Assembly: GCA_019118465.1 (NCBI GenBank)
Contig: DWYX01000030.1
Span: 1 to 45,840 of the forward strand
Reading direction: 5' to 3'
DNA from: Candidatus Limosilactobacillus faecipullorum
GTDB taxonomy: Bacteria > Bacillota > Bacilli > Lactobacillales > Lactobacillaceae
Length of the DNA stretch: 45,840 bases
In this document: positions 7,560 to 15,846 of the stretch, in pieces
How the letters are laid out: each line of letters opens with the position of its first letter
How positions within the stretch are numbered: the stretch's first letter is position 1
Translations under genes and position numbers: made by a program
The notes under the pieces: generated by a model
Told to the model about the DNA's origin: nothing
What the model saw: the letters and a program-made list of their open reading frames with translations, nothing else
The model's database searches: none

Positions 7560-7851
7560 TTAACGCTACGAAAGCTAAAACCTCAACCCTCATTGGGTTT
7601 GAGTTAAATTTGGCCTCGCCTTTAACTTTGGTGGTGCCCTGTGCAACGGCTTTATGTCCCTCTTGCTTTTCTACACTAGCTTAAAATACATCACTGCTGG
7701 CCATGCTAATATTGTTCGGGCGCTTGGACCACTGGTTGTAATTACCTATTCCGCTTTCTTCTTTCCCATTTCCATCACCCCAAGTATCGTTGGTGGGGCG
7801 ATCCTCTTAATTATTGCCACCGCCATTGTCACTACTAAGTATCGGAATTAA
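7560..7851 (+). pseudogene. C-terminal fragment of a DMT/EamA-type transporter
   Basis: From about 7604 the frame reads 'VKFGLAFNFGGALCNG', then 'LLLFYTSLKYITAGHANIVRAL', 'LGPLVVITYSAFFFP' and a last hydrophobic helix ending 'TTKYRN'. This fits the last three helices of a drug/metabolite transporter. Upstream the frame is closed by TGA; a shifted frame carries 'TSTLIGFELNL'. The first seven or so helices are missing. Non-functional relic. Confidence 0.65.
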
Positions 7852-7883
7852 TTCATCACCCCACTTCGGGTAAAAAAATAACA

Positions 7884-7926
7884 AAAACGGTTAAGGAGAT
7901 TCTAGCTGATTCTCCTTAACCGTTTT
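7884..7926. terminator. strong bidirectional terminator after lutC
   Basis: AAAACGGTTAAGGAGA (7884-7899) pairs perfectly with TCTCCTTAACCGTTTT (7911-7926), with T runs on both strands. It separates the DMT relic from the lut operon. Confidence 0.9.
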
Positions 7927-7965
7927 TTGTTGCCGCAGTGACCTTAATGAGGGGGTGAAGAAATC

Positions 7966-8697
7966 TTAAAGATCAGATACGACAACGTAGGCACAGTCCA
8001 CTGGACCGTGGACCCCAACAACTAGTTCCATTTCAATATCCCCAGAGTTTGAAGGTCCAGAAATGAAATTAATTGCTGAAGTTTGTAAGCCGTCCGCCAT
8101 TTTGGCTTCGTATTTTTCAACCGCTTGCCGGGTCGAACGAACTAACCCACTCTTTGGAACCAACGCCAAATAGTGCTCAGGTAGGTAGTTAAAGGCCCGA
8201 CCTTGTTCCGGGCTCGTAACAACCGTAATTGTCCCGGTATTAGCGATCAAGTAGTCAGCAAAGCCAACTGCCAGATCAGCTTGATCAGCTGCCTCAGCGT
8301 TCTTACGCCGGTCAGCTGGATCCGTTGACCAGACCATCGTTTCTTTAACTTGGGGGTTCTTAACCCAATCCGTTAAACCATAACTTGCCCATTTGTCATC
8401 CTTGAAGCCAGGAAGTAACAAAGTTCCCGCCTTGATTTCAGCCAAGTACTGGTCCAAAAAAACAGCTAATTCAGCCTTGGTACAAGTGTAAAATTTAGCT
8501 GCAACTGATTCACTATTAGCCTTCGCGGTTGCTAACAGTTCTTCAGGACTCTTGTCAGCTAAAACTTGGTCTGGAAGATCATTTAATGGTTCAAATGGCT
8601 TGACAGCATGTCGTGGCCGGCCAGCAGCCTTCGCTATCCGGTTTAAAAATTTTTCACGATTTTCTTTGCTATTTGCTTGCTCGAGTAAACTAGTCAT
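7966..8697 (-). CDS. lutC: lactate utilization protein C (LUD domain)
   Basis: LutC is one of three subunits of the iron-sulfur lactate oxidase that converts L-lactate to pyruvate. The 243-residue protein starts at 8697, preceded by GGAGG with good spacing; that ATG lies 8 bases inside the end of lutB, indicating coupling. LUD-domain marks are visible: 'LLLPGF' near residue 97, 'ADLAVGFADYLIANTGTI' near 145, 'ALVPKSGLVRSTRQAVE', 'FISGPSNSGDIEMELVVGVHGP' near 210. It carries no metal-binding cysteines, as expected. It is the third gene of lutABC and a strong terminator follows. Confidence 0.93.
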   Translation of the reverse strand: MTSLLEQANSKENREKFLNRIAKAAGRPRHAVKPFEPLNDLPDQVLADKSPEELLATAKANSESVAAKFYTCTKAELAVFLDQYLAEIKAGTLLLPGFKDDKWASYGLTDWVKNPQVKETMVWSTDPADRRKNAEAADQADLAVGFADYLIANTGTITVVTSPEQGRAFNYLPEHYLALVPKSGLVRSTRQAVEKYEAKMADGLQTSAINFISGPSNSGDIEMELVVGVHGPVDCAYVVVSDL

Positions 8698-10204
8698 CTT
8701 TCCGGGCCTCCTTTTCCTTAACAACTGGGGCTGGTTCTACTGGCTTGTGATTCTTGTACCAGTGACGGAAATTATTCTTCTTTTCAGTCGGCATTGGGAT
8801 ATCCCGAATGTCTGACCAACCATGGACCAGTTTGGGAGCGGCCTTTGGTAAATGATTAATCTTACCGCCTTCGTACATTCCGTCTACATCGCCTGGTTCC
8901 TTCATCCGGCTAAATGGAGCGGCTCCTGTATGAGCAACTGTCATTGCCGTCCCAAAGAGCGCTGGTGAGCCAGTACCAACACCGATTGTCTTCAAGATTA
9001 AGTTCGTCATGGAGTGATCCATGTGCTTTTGATCCATTTCAACGATCCGATGCTTCCGAATTAATTCATGTAACGGAATCTTAACCGGGCAGGTTTCAGT
9101 ACATGCTGCACAAAGGGAACAAGCATATGGTAATTCTTCAAAGTTATCGTAACCACCAAGGATTGGAGAAAGCACCTTTCCAACTGGACCTGGGTAGATT
9201 GAACCATAACCTTTCCCACCAATGTGCCGGTAAATTGGACAAACGTTTAAGCAAGCCCCACACCGGATACATTGCAGTATTGGTTCGAATTCCGTTCCTA
9301 ATGCCCGGGAACGGCCATTGTCAACAATAACAACCCAGAAGTCATCAGGACCGTCAATTTCCCCCTGCTTCTTTGGACCAGAGAAAGTACAGTAAGTCGT
9401 CAACTTTTGACCAACCGCTGAACGAGCAAGCATGTTATCGAGAACTTCAGCTTCCTTCATTGTAGGAACAATCCGTTCCATCCCCATTACAACCACTTGA
9501 GTTTTCGGCATCGCCATTGTGATGTCGGCGTTCCCCTCGTTGGTATCGAGGTTGATCATCCCTTTATCAGCGATCGCAAAGTTACAACCGGTAATTCCAA
9601 AGTCCGCCTTCATGAAGTAGTCACGCAAGTAACCCCGGACAAACCGGGCTTCATGAGCTGGTTCATTGTCACCATCGTAACCGAGCTTCTTAAATTCAGC
9701 TTGGATTTGATCCCGATTCTTATGCAAGGTTGGGAAAACAATGTGAGTGGGTTCATCCCAGTTATCTTCTTGCAAGATAAATTCGGCCAAGTCACTTTCC
9801 AAAACATCAACATTTGGTAAGGCAGTTAAAGCCTTATCAATTTCGATTTCGTTTGTAACCATGGACTTGGACTTAACAACCTTGTGGGCTTGCTTCTTCA
9901 CGACTAATTCAGTGATAAAGTCCCGGGCTTCCTTTTCCGTCTCAGCAAAGAAGACGTGGCCACCTTGCTTTTCAACGTTCCCCGCAAATTCTTCCAAATA
10001 GTCAGGTAAGTACTTAAGGGCGTGTTGCCGGATTTGTTCAGCCAAATCCCGCCATTCGTTCCAGTGACCCATTTCCCGTCGAGCCTTAGTTCGCTTAACG
10101 AATTGGGCATCTTGTGCCTTGGCAACAGCAGCCTGCATAAATTTGTCTTCCTTGGCTTCAGCCACCCGTTCCAAGAATGGCTTGTCACTCGTTGAAATTC
10201 CCAT
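8690..10204 (-). CDS. lutB: lactate utilization protein B (LUD plus 4Fe-4S)
   Basis: The 504-residue protein starts at 10204, two bases after the lutA stop, with AAGGGG within the end of lutA. An N-terminal LUD domain (about residues 60-290) includes 'VVKSKSMVTNEI' and 'GITGCNFAIADKG'. Two ferredoxin-type cysteine clusters follow: 'CIRCGACLNVCP' near residue 310 and 'CSLCAACTETCPVKIPLHELI' near residue 360. The C-terminal tail is Lys/Glu-rich. This subunit likely passes electrons from lactate to LutA. All eight ligands are present. Length fits the family (about 470-500). Confidence 0.95.
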   Translation of the reverse strand: MGISTSDKPFLERVAEAKEDKFMQAAVAKAQDAQFVKRTKARREMGHWNEWRDLAEQIRQHALKYLPDYLEEFAGNVEKQGGHVFFAETEKEARDFITELVVKKQAHKVVKSKSMVTNEIEIDKALTALPNVDVLESDLAEFILQEDNWDEPTHIVFPTLHKNRDQIQAEFKKLGYDGDNEPAHEARFVRGYLRDYFMKADFGITGCNFAIADKGMINLDTNEGNADITMAMPKTQVVVMGMERIVPTMKEAEVLDNMLARSAVGQKLTTYCTFSGPKKQGEIDGPDDFWVVIVDNGRSRALGTEFEPILQCIRCGACLNVCPIYRHIGGKGYGSIYPGPVGKVLSPILGGYDNFEELPYACSLCAACTETCPVKIPLHELIRKHRIVEMDQKHMDHSMTNLILKTIGVGTGSPALFGTAMTVAHTGAAPFSRMKEPGDVDGMYEGGKINHLPKAAPKLVHGWSDIRDIPMPTEKKNNFRHWYKNHKPVEPAPVVKEKEARKDD

Positions 10205-10205
10205 T

Positions 10206-11012
10206 TTAGAACACCCCTTCTCCATTAGCTGGGACAACTTCTTCATCCGTATCAGCTAAGTATTTAATCCGGTTTGGATCAACATTGTGGTTCAAAACTT
10301 CAGCAATGTGCATTACTTTGATAGAGTGACCTAACCGGTTCATCCGCCCAGCGATGTTCATTAGGCAAGATTGTTCCGTCCCAATCAAGATGTCGGCATT
10401 AGTATCAACAATGTTTTGTACCTTTTCATCAACCATTGGCCCAGAAAGTTCAGGGTGCTTTGCGGAGAAGGTCCCCCCGAAGCCACAGCAAAGTTGCACA
10501 TTTTTAAGCGGAATCCGTTCCATATCCTTAACATGGTCAAGTAATACGAATGGCGCCGTCCGTTCACCAATTAACCGGGTCATGTGGCAAGAACGGTGCA
10601 CAGTAACTTTAGCATCTAATTCAGCCCCACAGTCAACTATTCCGAGCACCCGGTAAATAAATTGACTGAATTCATAGATCTTATCAGCAACTTCCTTCGC
10701 CTTCGGACCGTAAACTGGGTCATCCTTTAAGATTTCTTCGTATTCCTTAATCATAAAAACACAGGAACCAGAAGGACCAACAATATAATCCGCATCAATG
10801 CTAGAAAGGGCATCAATTTCATTCTTGAAAGTCTTCATACTGCCCTTAGAGTATCCACTGTTATAGGTTGGTTGCCCGCAACAAACTTGCTTTTCTGGCA
10901 TAAAAGTTTCACAACCCAGACGTTCTAAGACTTCAACCATTGCTTGTCCAACATTTGGGAAGAGTAAATCAACTAAGCAAGTTGAAAAAATACATACACG
11001 TGGCTTACTCAT
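10206..11012 (-). CDS. lutA: lactate utilization protein A (CCG-domain Fe-S subunit)
   Basis: The 268-residue protein has the two CCG domains of the LutA/GlpC/HdrB family: 'EKQVCCGQPTYNSGY' near residue 40 and 'QLCCGFGGTFSAKHPEL' near residue 175, plus 'HRSCHMTR' and 'GTEQSCLMNIAGR'. It is the first gene of lutABC. The ATG at 11012 is the first possible start: an in-frame TAG lies 4 codons upstream. Only a weak GG precedes it directly. A good ribosome site (AAGGGGGT) lies about 35 bases upstream, on the far side of a 10-base-pair hairpin. Translation may depend on that hairpin. Confidence 0.95.
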   Translation of the reverse strand: MSKPRVCIFSTCLVDLLFPNVGQAMVEVLERLGCETFMPEKQVCCGQPTYNSGYSKGSMKTFKNEIDALSSIDADYIVGPSGSCVFMIKEYEEILKDDPVYGPKAKEVADKIYEFSQFIYRVLGIVDCGAELDAKVTVHRSCHMTRLIGERTAPFVLLDHVKDMERIPLKNVQLCCGFGGTFSAKHPELSGPMVDEKVQNIVDTNADILIGTEQSCLMNIAGRMNRLGHSIKVMHIAEVLNHNVDPNRIKYLADTDEEVVPANGEGVF

Positions 11013-11113
11013 AGTTACCGTCTAGTTAACAATTAACTAGACTGCCACCCCCTTCTTTTTAGTAAGTTCATTTCTTCACGCTTTTATTATACAACTATTC
11101 GGGGGATTGTAAA
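11013..11113 (-). promoter_or_regulatory. lutABC promoter and 5' leader with hairpin between ribosome site and AUG
   Basis: On the minus strand TTTACA (11108-11113) and TATAAT (11086-11091) are spaced by 16 bases, a good vegetative promoter. The leader carries AAGGGGGT (about 11047-11054), then a perfect inverted repeat GTCTAGTTAA-TTG-TTAACTAGAC (11020-11042), then 7 bases to the ATG. Removing the hairpin leaves about 11 bases between ribosome site and AUG. The repeat could also be a DNA operator. Confidence 0.75.
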
Positions 11114-11167
11114 ATATTTTTCACAAAACAAAATCCGTTTACAACTGCATTATATCAATGATTATCT

Positions 11168-11186
11168 ATATTCCAAATTGGAATAT
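11168..11186. promoter_or_regulatory. 19-base perfect palindrome upstream of lutABC
   Basis: ATATTCCAA-A-TTGGAATAT is a perfect inverted repeat about 55 bases upstream of the lut -35 box. A partial copy, GGAATATTAT, follows near 11202. A likely regulator site, but no regulator gene is adjacent. Confidence 0.5.
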
Positions 11187-11266
11187 TTCACATTGTCGAA
11201 AGGAATATTATACACCGTAATTCAATTCCGAGAGTGAATAATATCACAGTTTAAAATGCAGACAGA

Positions 11267-11557
11267 TCATATCAAGTGCCTGTAAACCATTTTCATAAAT
11301 TGATTGAAGAAGTTAGAAACTACCTGACCAAAACGAAAACCAAAGCGTTGATAAAATTTTAAGTTTTGCAAACTTGAATTGGCAGTTCCCACGATCATTA
11401 TCTTAAAGCCTTGTTGACGGTTTGGTTGAATTAATTTATGATCCGGATCGGCAATCGATAATAAGGAGAGATATTTCTGGTGACTTCCAGTAATCCGTTT
11501 AAGTTTAAGTTTAACCATCCCGTATCCCTCCGTTAGTAAAAAGCCATTGCCAATCAA
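11267..11557 (-). pseudogene. C-terminal fragment of a GNAT acetyltransferase
   Basis: The frame ends with 'IMIVGTANSSLQNLKFYQRFGFRF', the typical last strand and helix of a GNAT fold (where 'GN(S)S---L-FYQ--GF' packs near acetyl-CoA), followed by 'VVSNFFNQFMKMVY'. The N-terminal acetyl-CoA-binding core (Q/RxxGxG/A) is missing. No ribosome site was seen before the frame. Substrate unknown; probably inactive. Confidence 0.6.
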
Positions 11558-11594
11558 AGCTTAACCGCTCTAATTAACAATGACTTTAACACAT

Positions 11595-12626
11595 TTATTC
11601 CTCCCCAGCTAAGATTGCATGGGCTTGTTGGTTAGAAAGATGATAATGGTAATACTTTTGATAGAAATTTTGGGTTTCCTCAGTTAAATCAACCTTTTGC
11701 ATTTGCTTTGGGTGCAATAATTTGGCTGCCCATAGTATTTGAAGGGCTTCTTCCCCGCTATAACGGTCCCAAGGGAACGCTCCCTGTGGATTTCCGTAAA
11801 CACGGTGATTTTTAACCGCTTTGAGATTCTTAAAGCGGGCATCTTTTGTTAAAAGTTGGCGGGCATGCTTAGTTGAGGTTTGGCCAATGATAATAACCGA
11901 TGGATTTGCCTTCACTAGTTCTTCACTCGTAACTGAGATCATATTCCCGGATTTTTGGATCGCATTCTTACCTCCAGCCAACTTAATCCATTCATCAACA
12001 ATTGTCTTTGTCCCATCAACCTTAGTTAAGTCAGTTGGACCAACAATATGCAAAACCGTTGGTCGACTTTGAACTTTTTGGAGGTTATGTTTAACGAGTT
12101 GAATATTGTAATCCAGAGTCTTCAAGTAGTGTTTGGCTACTTGAGGCGCGTTACCGCCAAGAACTTGGGCGGTTAATTTAATAGACTTTCTTAATCCAGC
12201 AAAATCTTGGAACATCGCATTTACGACTGGAAGTTTGGCTTCCTTAGCAGTCTTGATTTGCGCCGGGTCAGCGGCGATAACCACATCCGGCTTGGTCTTC
12301 AATAATTCTTCAACTTGAATTTCTTGGCCAGCAAACGGTGATTTCACCTTGGTAATTTGGGGATCAACTGTCTTAAACCAAGGGGTCTTCTTAATCATCG
12401 GCGTCGTTGCAACTAACTTTTTTTGGCCACCTAATAATAAAACCACTTCGTTATTAGCATGCCAGAGATCAGCCACCTGGTTTACTTTGGGGGGAAGTTT
12501 GACTTGTTGACCGTCCATGTCAGTCACAGTGTGGGGTTGGGCAGCTTGTATCGCAGGCATCAAGGGCGTTATCCCTAAAGCGAAGGTTGCGATTCCAGTA
12601 ATCAACTTTAAAATTTGCTTTTTCAT
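11595..12626 (-). CDS. ABC transporter substrate-binding protein, siderophore/haem/cobalamin type
   Basis: The 343-residue protein has the helical-backbone metal-receptor fold (FecB/BtuF, Peripla_BP_2). After the signal peptide come 'TVTDMDGQQVKLP', 'ELLKTKPDVVIAADP' near residue 110, 'LVKANPSVIIIGQT' near residue 240 and 'VYGNPQGAFPWDRYSGEEALQILW' near 285. The signal peptide (to about residue 29, 'IQAAQ') has no lipobox Cys, unusual for a Gram-positive binding protein, so it may be secreted or held otherwise. Its ribosome site lies inside the end of the upstream half-SufD gene, stop and start being adjacent (TAAATG). No permease or ATPase genes lie here. Ligand not determined. Confidence 0.88.
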   Translation of the reverse strand: MKKQILKLITGIATFALGITPLMPAIQAAQPHTVTDMDGQQVKLPPKVNQVADLWHANNEVVLLLGGQKKLVATTPMIKKTPWFKTVDPQITKVKSPFAGQEIQVEELLKTKPDVVIAADPAQIKTAKEAKLPVVNAMFQDFAGLRKSIKLTAQVLGGNAPQVAKHYLKTLDYNIQLVKHNLQKVQSRPTVLHIVGPTDLTKVDGTKTIVDEWIKLAGGKNAIQKSGNMISVTSEELVKANPSVIIIGQTSTKHARQLLTKDARFKNLKAVKNHRVYGNPQGAFPWDRYSGEEALQILWAAKLLHPKQMQKVDLTEETQNFYQKYYHYHLSNQQAHAILAGEE

Positions 12627-13337
12627 TTACTTTTCCTCTCCCCAATTTACTTCAGCATCCCGGCGTTCCGATGCTTCACGAAGCACATAGCAATGATCAT
12701 TACTTGCCAATGGGGTGGTATGATAAGTAACTTGACTGTTTCTTTGCGCGATTACTTCCGTAAAGAAAGTTACCGGACTTGCCGTTGCCAGTTGCACATG
12801 TTCGTTAACAATTACCCGGCTATTTTCTTCGGCAACTACTAAACAGTGAACATGAAAAGGATGATCAGTTTGCTGAATCAGATTAATTTCGACTGGCTGG
12901 TCAAGCTCAACGTTTTTCGGAACATATAGAAAGGCGCCCGCATTTTGATAGGCCAAGTGCAAAGCCGTCAGACGATTTCGGTCAGTCTGAATGGCTTTTT
13001 GCATGTAAAAACGCTCGATTAAGCGAGGATGCACCCGAAAGGCATTTGTAAAATCGAGTAAAATTACCCCTTGTTCCCGGAATTTTTCAGGAAGATTTGT
13101 TTCAATCGCTGTCGAATTTACCATCGTAATTCCAAAAGGTGCCGTTGGCTTTAAGCCTTCCCCTGTACCATTTTCCCAAGCTAAGCCAGTTTCGGTAGGC
13201 CAATTGCTAATTTCAGGTGGAAGTGGTAAAGTTTCGCTTTCTTTTAAAGCCGCCGTCCGGCGATCAAGAAAATCATAAACTTCGCCATGTTGAAGCGCCG
13301 CCATTTCGATTTGTTCTTTCAAGGTTTCATAATCCAT
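12627..13337 (-). CDS. half-length SufD/SufB-like protein
   Basis: The 236-residue protein corresponds to the N-terminal half of SufD (family about 400-430). It has the N-terminal helical part ('SNWPTETGLAWENGTG' style), a central stretch 'AFLYVPKNVELDQPVEI' that opens the SufBD beta-helix, and 'EENSRVIVNEHVQ'. It ends 'RRDAEVNWGEEK' just where the beta-helix normally continues with the Cys/His ligands. The start at 13337 follows AAGGGA; an ATG at 13358 lies upstream. The stop directly abuts the binding-protein ATG, and its last codons encode the ribosome site GGGGAGAGGAAAAG. Either a truncated relic kept as a leader, or a half protein with a new role. SufD scaffold function is doubtful. Confidence 0.75.
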   Translation of the reverse strand: MDYETLKEQIEMAALQHGEVYDFLDRRTAALKESETLPLPPEISNWPTETGLAWENGTGEGLKPTAPFGITMVNSTAIETNLPEKFREQGVILLDFTNAFRVHPRLIERFYMQKAIQTDRNRLTALHLAYQNAGAFLYVPKNVELDQPVEINLIQQTDHPFHVHCLVVAEENSRVIVNEHVQLATASPVTFFTEVIAQRNSQVTYHTTPLASNDHCYVLREASERRDAEVNWGEEK

Positions 13338-13458
13338 TATTATCGATCCCTTCATCATAATTCTAAATTTAGGGTAACTAACTCATTTCTAGTTTTATAT
13401 TAGGCAATCCCCCAAACTTCAGATAAAACGCTTTTAAATTCATAAGCAAGACAAATAA

Positions 13459-13935
13459 ATGAAAATCACTTCTATTCAAATAACTGATCTTCCGGATATT
13501 CTACGCATTGAAAATTTAGATTTCAATCCCGCTGAAGCCGGAACCAAAGACCAGTATCAAGCTCGAATTGAGAAGCTATAGGAAAGCTTTTTAGTCGCCC
13601 GCGCTGATGATAACACGGTAATTGGCCCAATCGAAAATGCACACTATATCGAAGACTGGATGTACGAAGCAGAGGGTGAATCTGACCTCACCCTTGGTGG
13701 TACGCTAATGGTTTTGACCCTCGCTGTTGACCCGAATTTTCAAGGGCGAGGCATTGGTAGTCAATTATTAAATGCCATTGCTAAACACGTGAAACAATTT
13801 AGTTGCCAACGAATCGCTTTAACTTGTTTAGCCGACTTGATTGCCTTTTACGAGCGAAACATCAAAATATGGGCCAAGCCGCTTCAACTCATGCGGATGA
13901 AATTTGGGATAATTTGGTAAAAATTAAAAGATCAC
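13459..13935 (+). pseudogene. GNAT acetyltransferase pseudogene (nonsense and frameshift)
   Basis: From ATG 13459 the frame reads 'MKITSIQITDLPDILRIENL', then TAG at 13579-13581, then continues 'ESFLVARADD', 'HYIEDWMYEAEGE', 'MVLTLAVDPNFQGRGIGSQLLN', a clean GNAT acetyl-CoA motif (QGRGIG). Near 13860 the frame shifts: the expected 'GQAASTHADEIWDNLVK' tail is in another frame. An amber stop plus a frameshift make it inactive. The family resembles stand-alone ribosomal-protein-type or general GNATs of about 160 residues. Confidence 0.8.
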
Positions 13936-13971
13936 TATTTAGCCGAATTTTTCGACTAAACAGTGATCTTT
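13927..13971 (-). terminator. terminator of the lipoate operon
   Basis: AAAGATCACT (13927-13936) pairs with AGTGATCTTT (13962-13971) with further pairing TTTAG/CTAAA inside. It lies directly after the lplA stop. Confidence 0.8.
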
Positions 13972-13972
13972 T

Positions 13973-14956
13973 TCATCCAAAAAGCAAATCAATTAAATCA
14001 TCGACTCGGATATGATAGATTGGCGTTTTGGATAAAATTGCCGTTAACTGGGGACGAATTTGATCCGGCCGAAATGGGCGCCCGAGTAAAGCTTTGGTTA
14101 GCTGATTCGGATCAAGGTTACTGAAAAAATCGCCAGTAATTTTGAGGTCGTATAAAATTCCATGATCAACCGCAATCGAGAGCTTAACGAGCCCACCCCC
14201 AGGAAAATAACGTTTTTTAGTAATTAAGGTCGACGGAACCTTATCATATATAAAAGCAGGATTAGCGAAGGTGGCGAAACTAATTTCGGCAACTGCGGCT
14301 TCTTGAGGCGGTGTTAAATGACGGATTTTTAAGCCACCGACAAGCTGATCAAGCTCATTTAAAAATTGTTGCTTAAACGTTTCCGTATCTAGATAAGGTA
14401 AAGCCGCTTTTAAATTAATCACCCGCTGGTGAACCGAACTGATATGTTTTGAAATTAGTTTTAACTTGTCAACTTGTAGTGCTACCGTCATCGTATCTAA
14501 ATCGGTATCGAATAATAAACTTCCATGATGGATAACATACCCATTCAAATTATATTGCGCATTTCCCGAAAATTTACGCCCCTTTAATAAAAGGTCATTT
14601 CGGTCCGAACGCTCAACCGGGACCCCCATTCGATGGAAAGCTTTGCAAATTAAGTTTAAGAAACGATCAAAGTCAATTGCTTGGCCCACTTTTGGTGCAA
14701 TCAAACTATATTGCAAACTACCAGGATCAGTATAAATTGTTCCCCCACCTGACTTCCGTCGGGTAACCGCTAAGTGATGTTGTTCTGCCATTGCTAAGTT
14801 AACCTCGGCTAAAGCATCTTGATATTTGCCAATCATGATGGTAGGAATTGTTGACCAAAGCAACAAGGTCGTTTCACCCCAGTTCTGCTTAGCAACCCAT
14901 TCCTCCAAAGCAAAGAGTTTTGTGGCATCGTTTGAGTTTGTCGGCAGATAGAACAT
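13973..14956 (-). CDS. lplA: lipoate-protein ligase A
   Basis: LplA activates lipoate (or octanoate) with ATP and attaches it to a Lys of lipoyl domains. The 327-residue protein has the cofactor-binding motif 'RRKSGGGTIYTDPGSLQYS' near residue 66, 'LKGRKFSGNAQY' near 130, 'HHGSLLFD' near 147, and the C-terminal accessory domain ('KKRYFPGGGLVKLSI'). Length fits two-domain LplA. Its ATG overlaps the lipA stop by one base (TAATG), so they are translationally coupled. It closes the unit lipoyl domain - lipA - lplA. Confidence 0.93.
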   Translation of the reverse strand: MFYLPTNSNDATKLFALEEWVAKQNWGETTLLLWSTIPTIMIGKYQDALAEVNLAMAEQHHLAVTRRKSGGGTIYTDPGSLQYSLIAPKVGQAIDFDRFLNLICKAFHRMGVPVERSDRNDLLLKGRKFSGNAQYNLNGYVIHHGSLLFDTDLDTMTVALQVDKLKLISKHISSVHQRVINLKAALPYLDTETFKQQFLNELDQLVGGLKIRHLTPPQEAAVAEISFATFANPAFIYDKVPSTLITKKRYFPGGGLVKLSIAVDHGILYDLKITGDFFSNLDPNQLTKALLGRPFRPDQIRPQLTAILSKTPIYHIRVDDLIDLLFG

Positions 14957-15834
14957 TAGCGGCTTACCCCGACAGCTGCTAGCTCAGCACTCGCCTTGTA
15001 GGAGCTTCGAACTAATGGTGAACTGGCAACGAATTTAAAGCCCTTGGCCATTGCTTGGTTGTAGTAGGTTTGGAACCGTTCCATTGGAACCCATTCACGT
15101 AACTGATAGTGCTTTGGGGAGGGTTGAACGTATTGACCGATTGAGAGGAAGTCAACGCCGGCTTCAATTAAGTCATCCATTGTTTGATAAACTTCTTCAT
15201 CGGTTTCACCTAGACCAAGCATAATTCCAGTCTTAACGTAGGTCCCTTCTAAGGCGTGTTCGTGAGCGTAGTGTAAAACATTTAAGGAATGATCATAAGT
15301 TGCCCGCCGATCCCGCACTAGCGGCGTAATCCGCCGAACAGTTTCCATATTGTGGTTAAAAACATCTGGCCTTGCATCCAACACTCGTTGCACTAAATCA
15401 GTTTTCCCTTGAAAATCGGGGGTTAAGACTTCAATCGTCGTATGCGGTGAAACTTCCCGAATTGCCTTAATCACACGCACAAATTGATCTGCCCCCAAAT
15501 CCGGTAAATCATCCCGGTCAGTACTAGTTACGCAGACATGCTTTAAACCGAGTTGTTTAATCGCTTGGGCAACTCGGAGTGGTTCTGTCAAATCAACTGG
15601 AGCCGGACGTTTATGAGGAACATCACAGAAGTGGCAATTCCGTGTACAATTTGGACCAAGAATCATAAAAGCTGCCGTCCCGGTGCCAAAGCATTCCCCA
15701 ATGTTTGGGCAATTAGCTTCTGAACAGACGGTATTTAAATTCATCTTAGAAAGCAGATCGCTAACATGGTCAACTTTCTCTTCATCATAACGAACCTTTA
15801 ACCAGGCTGGTTTGTTTTTTAAATTGGCATCCAT
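14956..15834 (-). CDS. lipA: lipoyl synthase
   Basis: LipA is a radical-SAM enzyme that inserts two sulfurs into protein-bound octanoate. The 292-residue protein shows both cluster motifs: the auxiliary CxxxxCxxxxxC ('CSEANCPNIGEC') near residue 37 and the radical-SAM CxxxCxxC ('CTRNCHFC') near residue 63. The C-terminal 'RSSYKA' Ser that ligates the auxiliary cluster is present. AGGAGG precedes the ATG and overlaps the end of the lipoyl-domain gene. All catalytic ligands are intact. Lactobacilli usually scavenge lipoate, so LipA here suggests synthesis from octanoyl groups on its partner domain. Confidence 0.95.
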   Translation of the reverse strand: MDANLKNKPAWLKVRYDEEKVDHVSDLLSKMNLNTVCSEANCPNIGECFGTGTAAFMILGPNCTRNCHFCDVPHKRPAPVDLTEPLRVAQAIKQLGLKHVCVTSTDRDDLPDLGADQFVRVIKAIREVSPHTTIEVLTPDFQGKTDLVQRVLDARPDVFNHNMETVRRITPLVRDRRATYDHSLNVLHYAHEHALEGTYVKTGIMLGLGETDEEVYQTMDDLIEAGVDFLSIGQYVQPSPKHYQLREWVPMERFQTYYNQAMAKGFKFVASSPLVRSSYKASAELAAVGVSR

Positions 15835-15846
15835 CGTTAATCCTCC

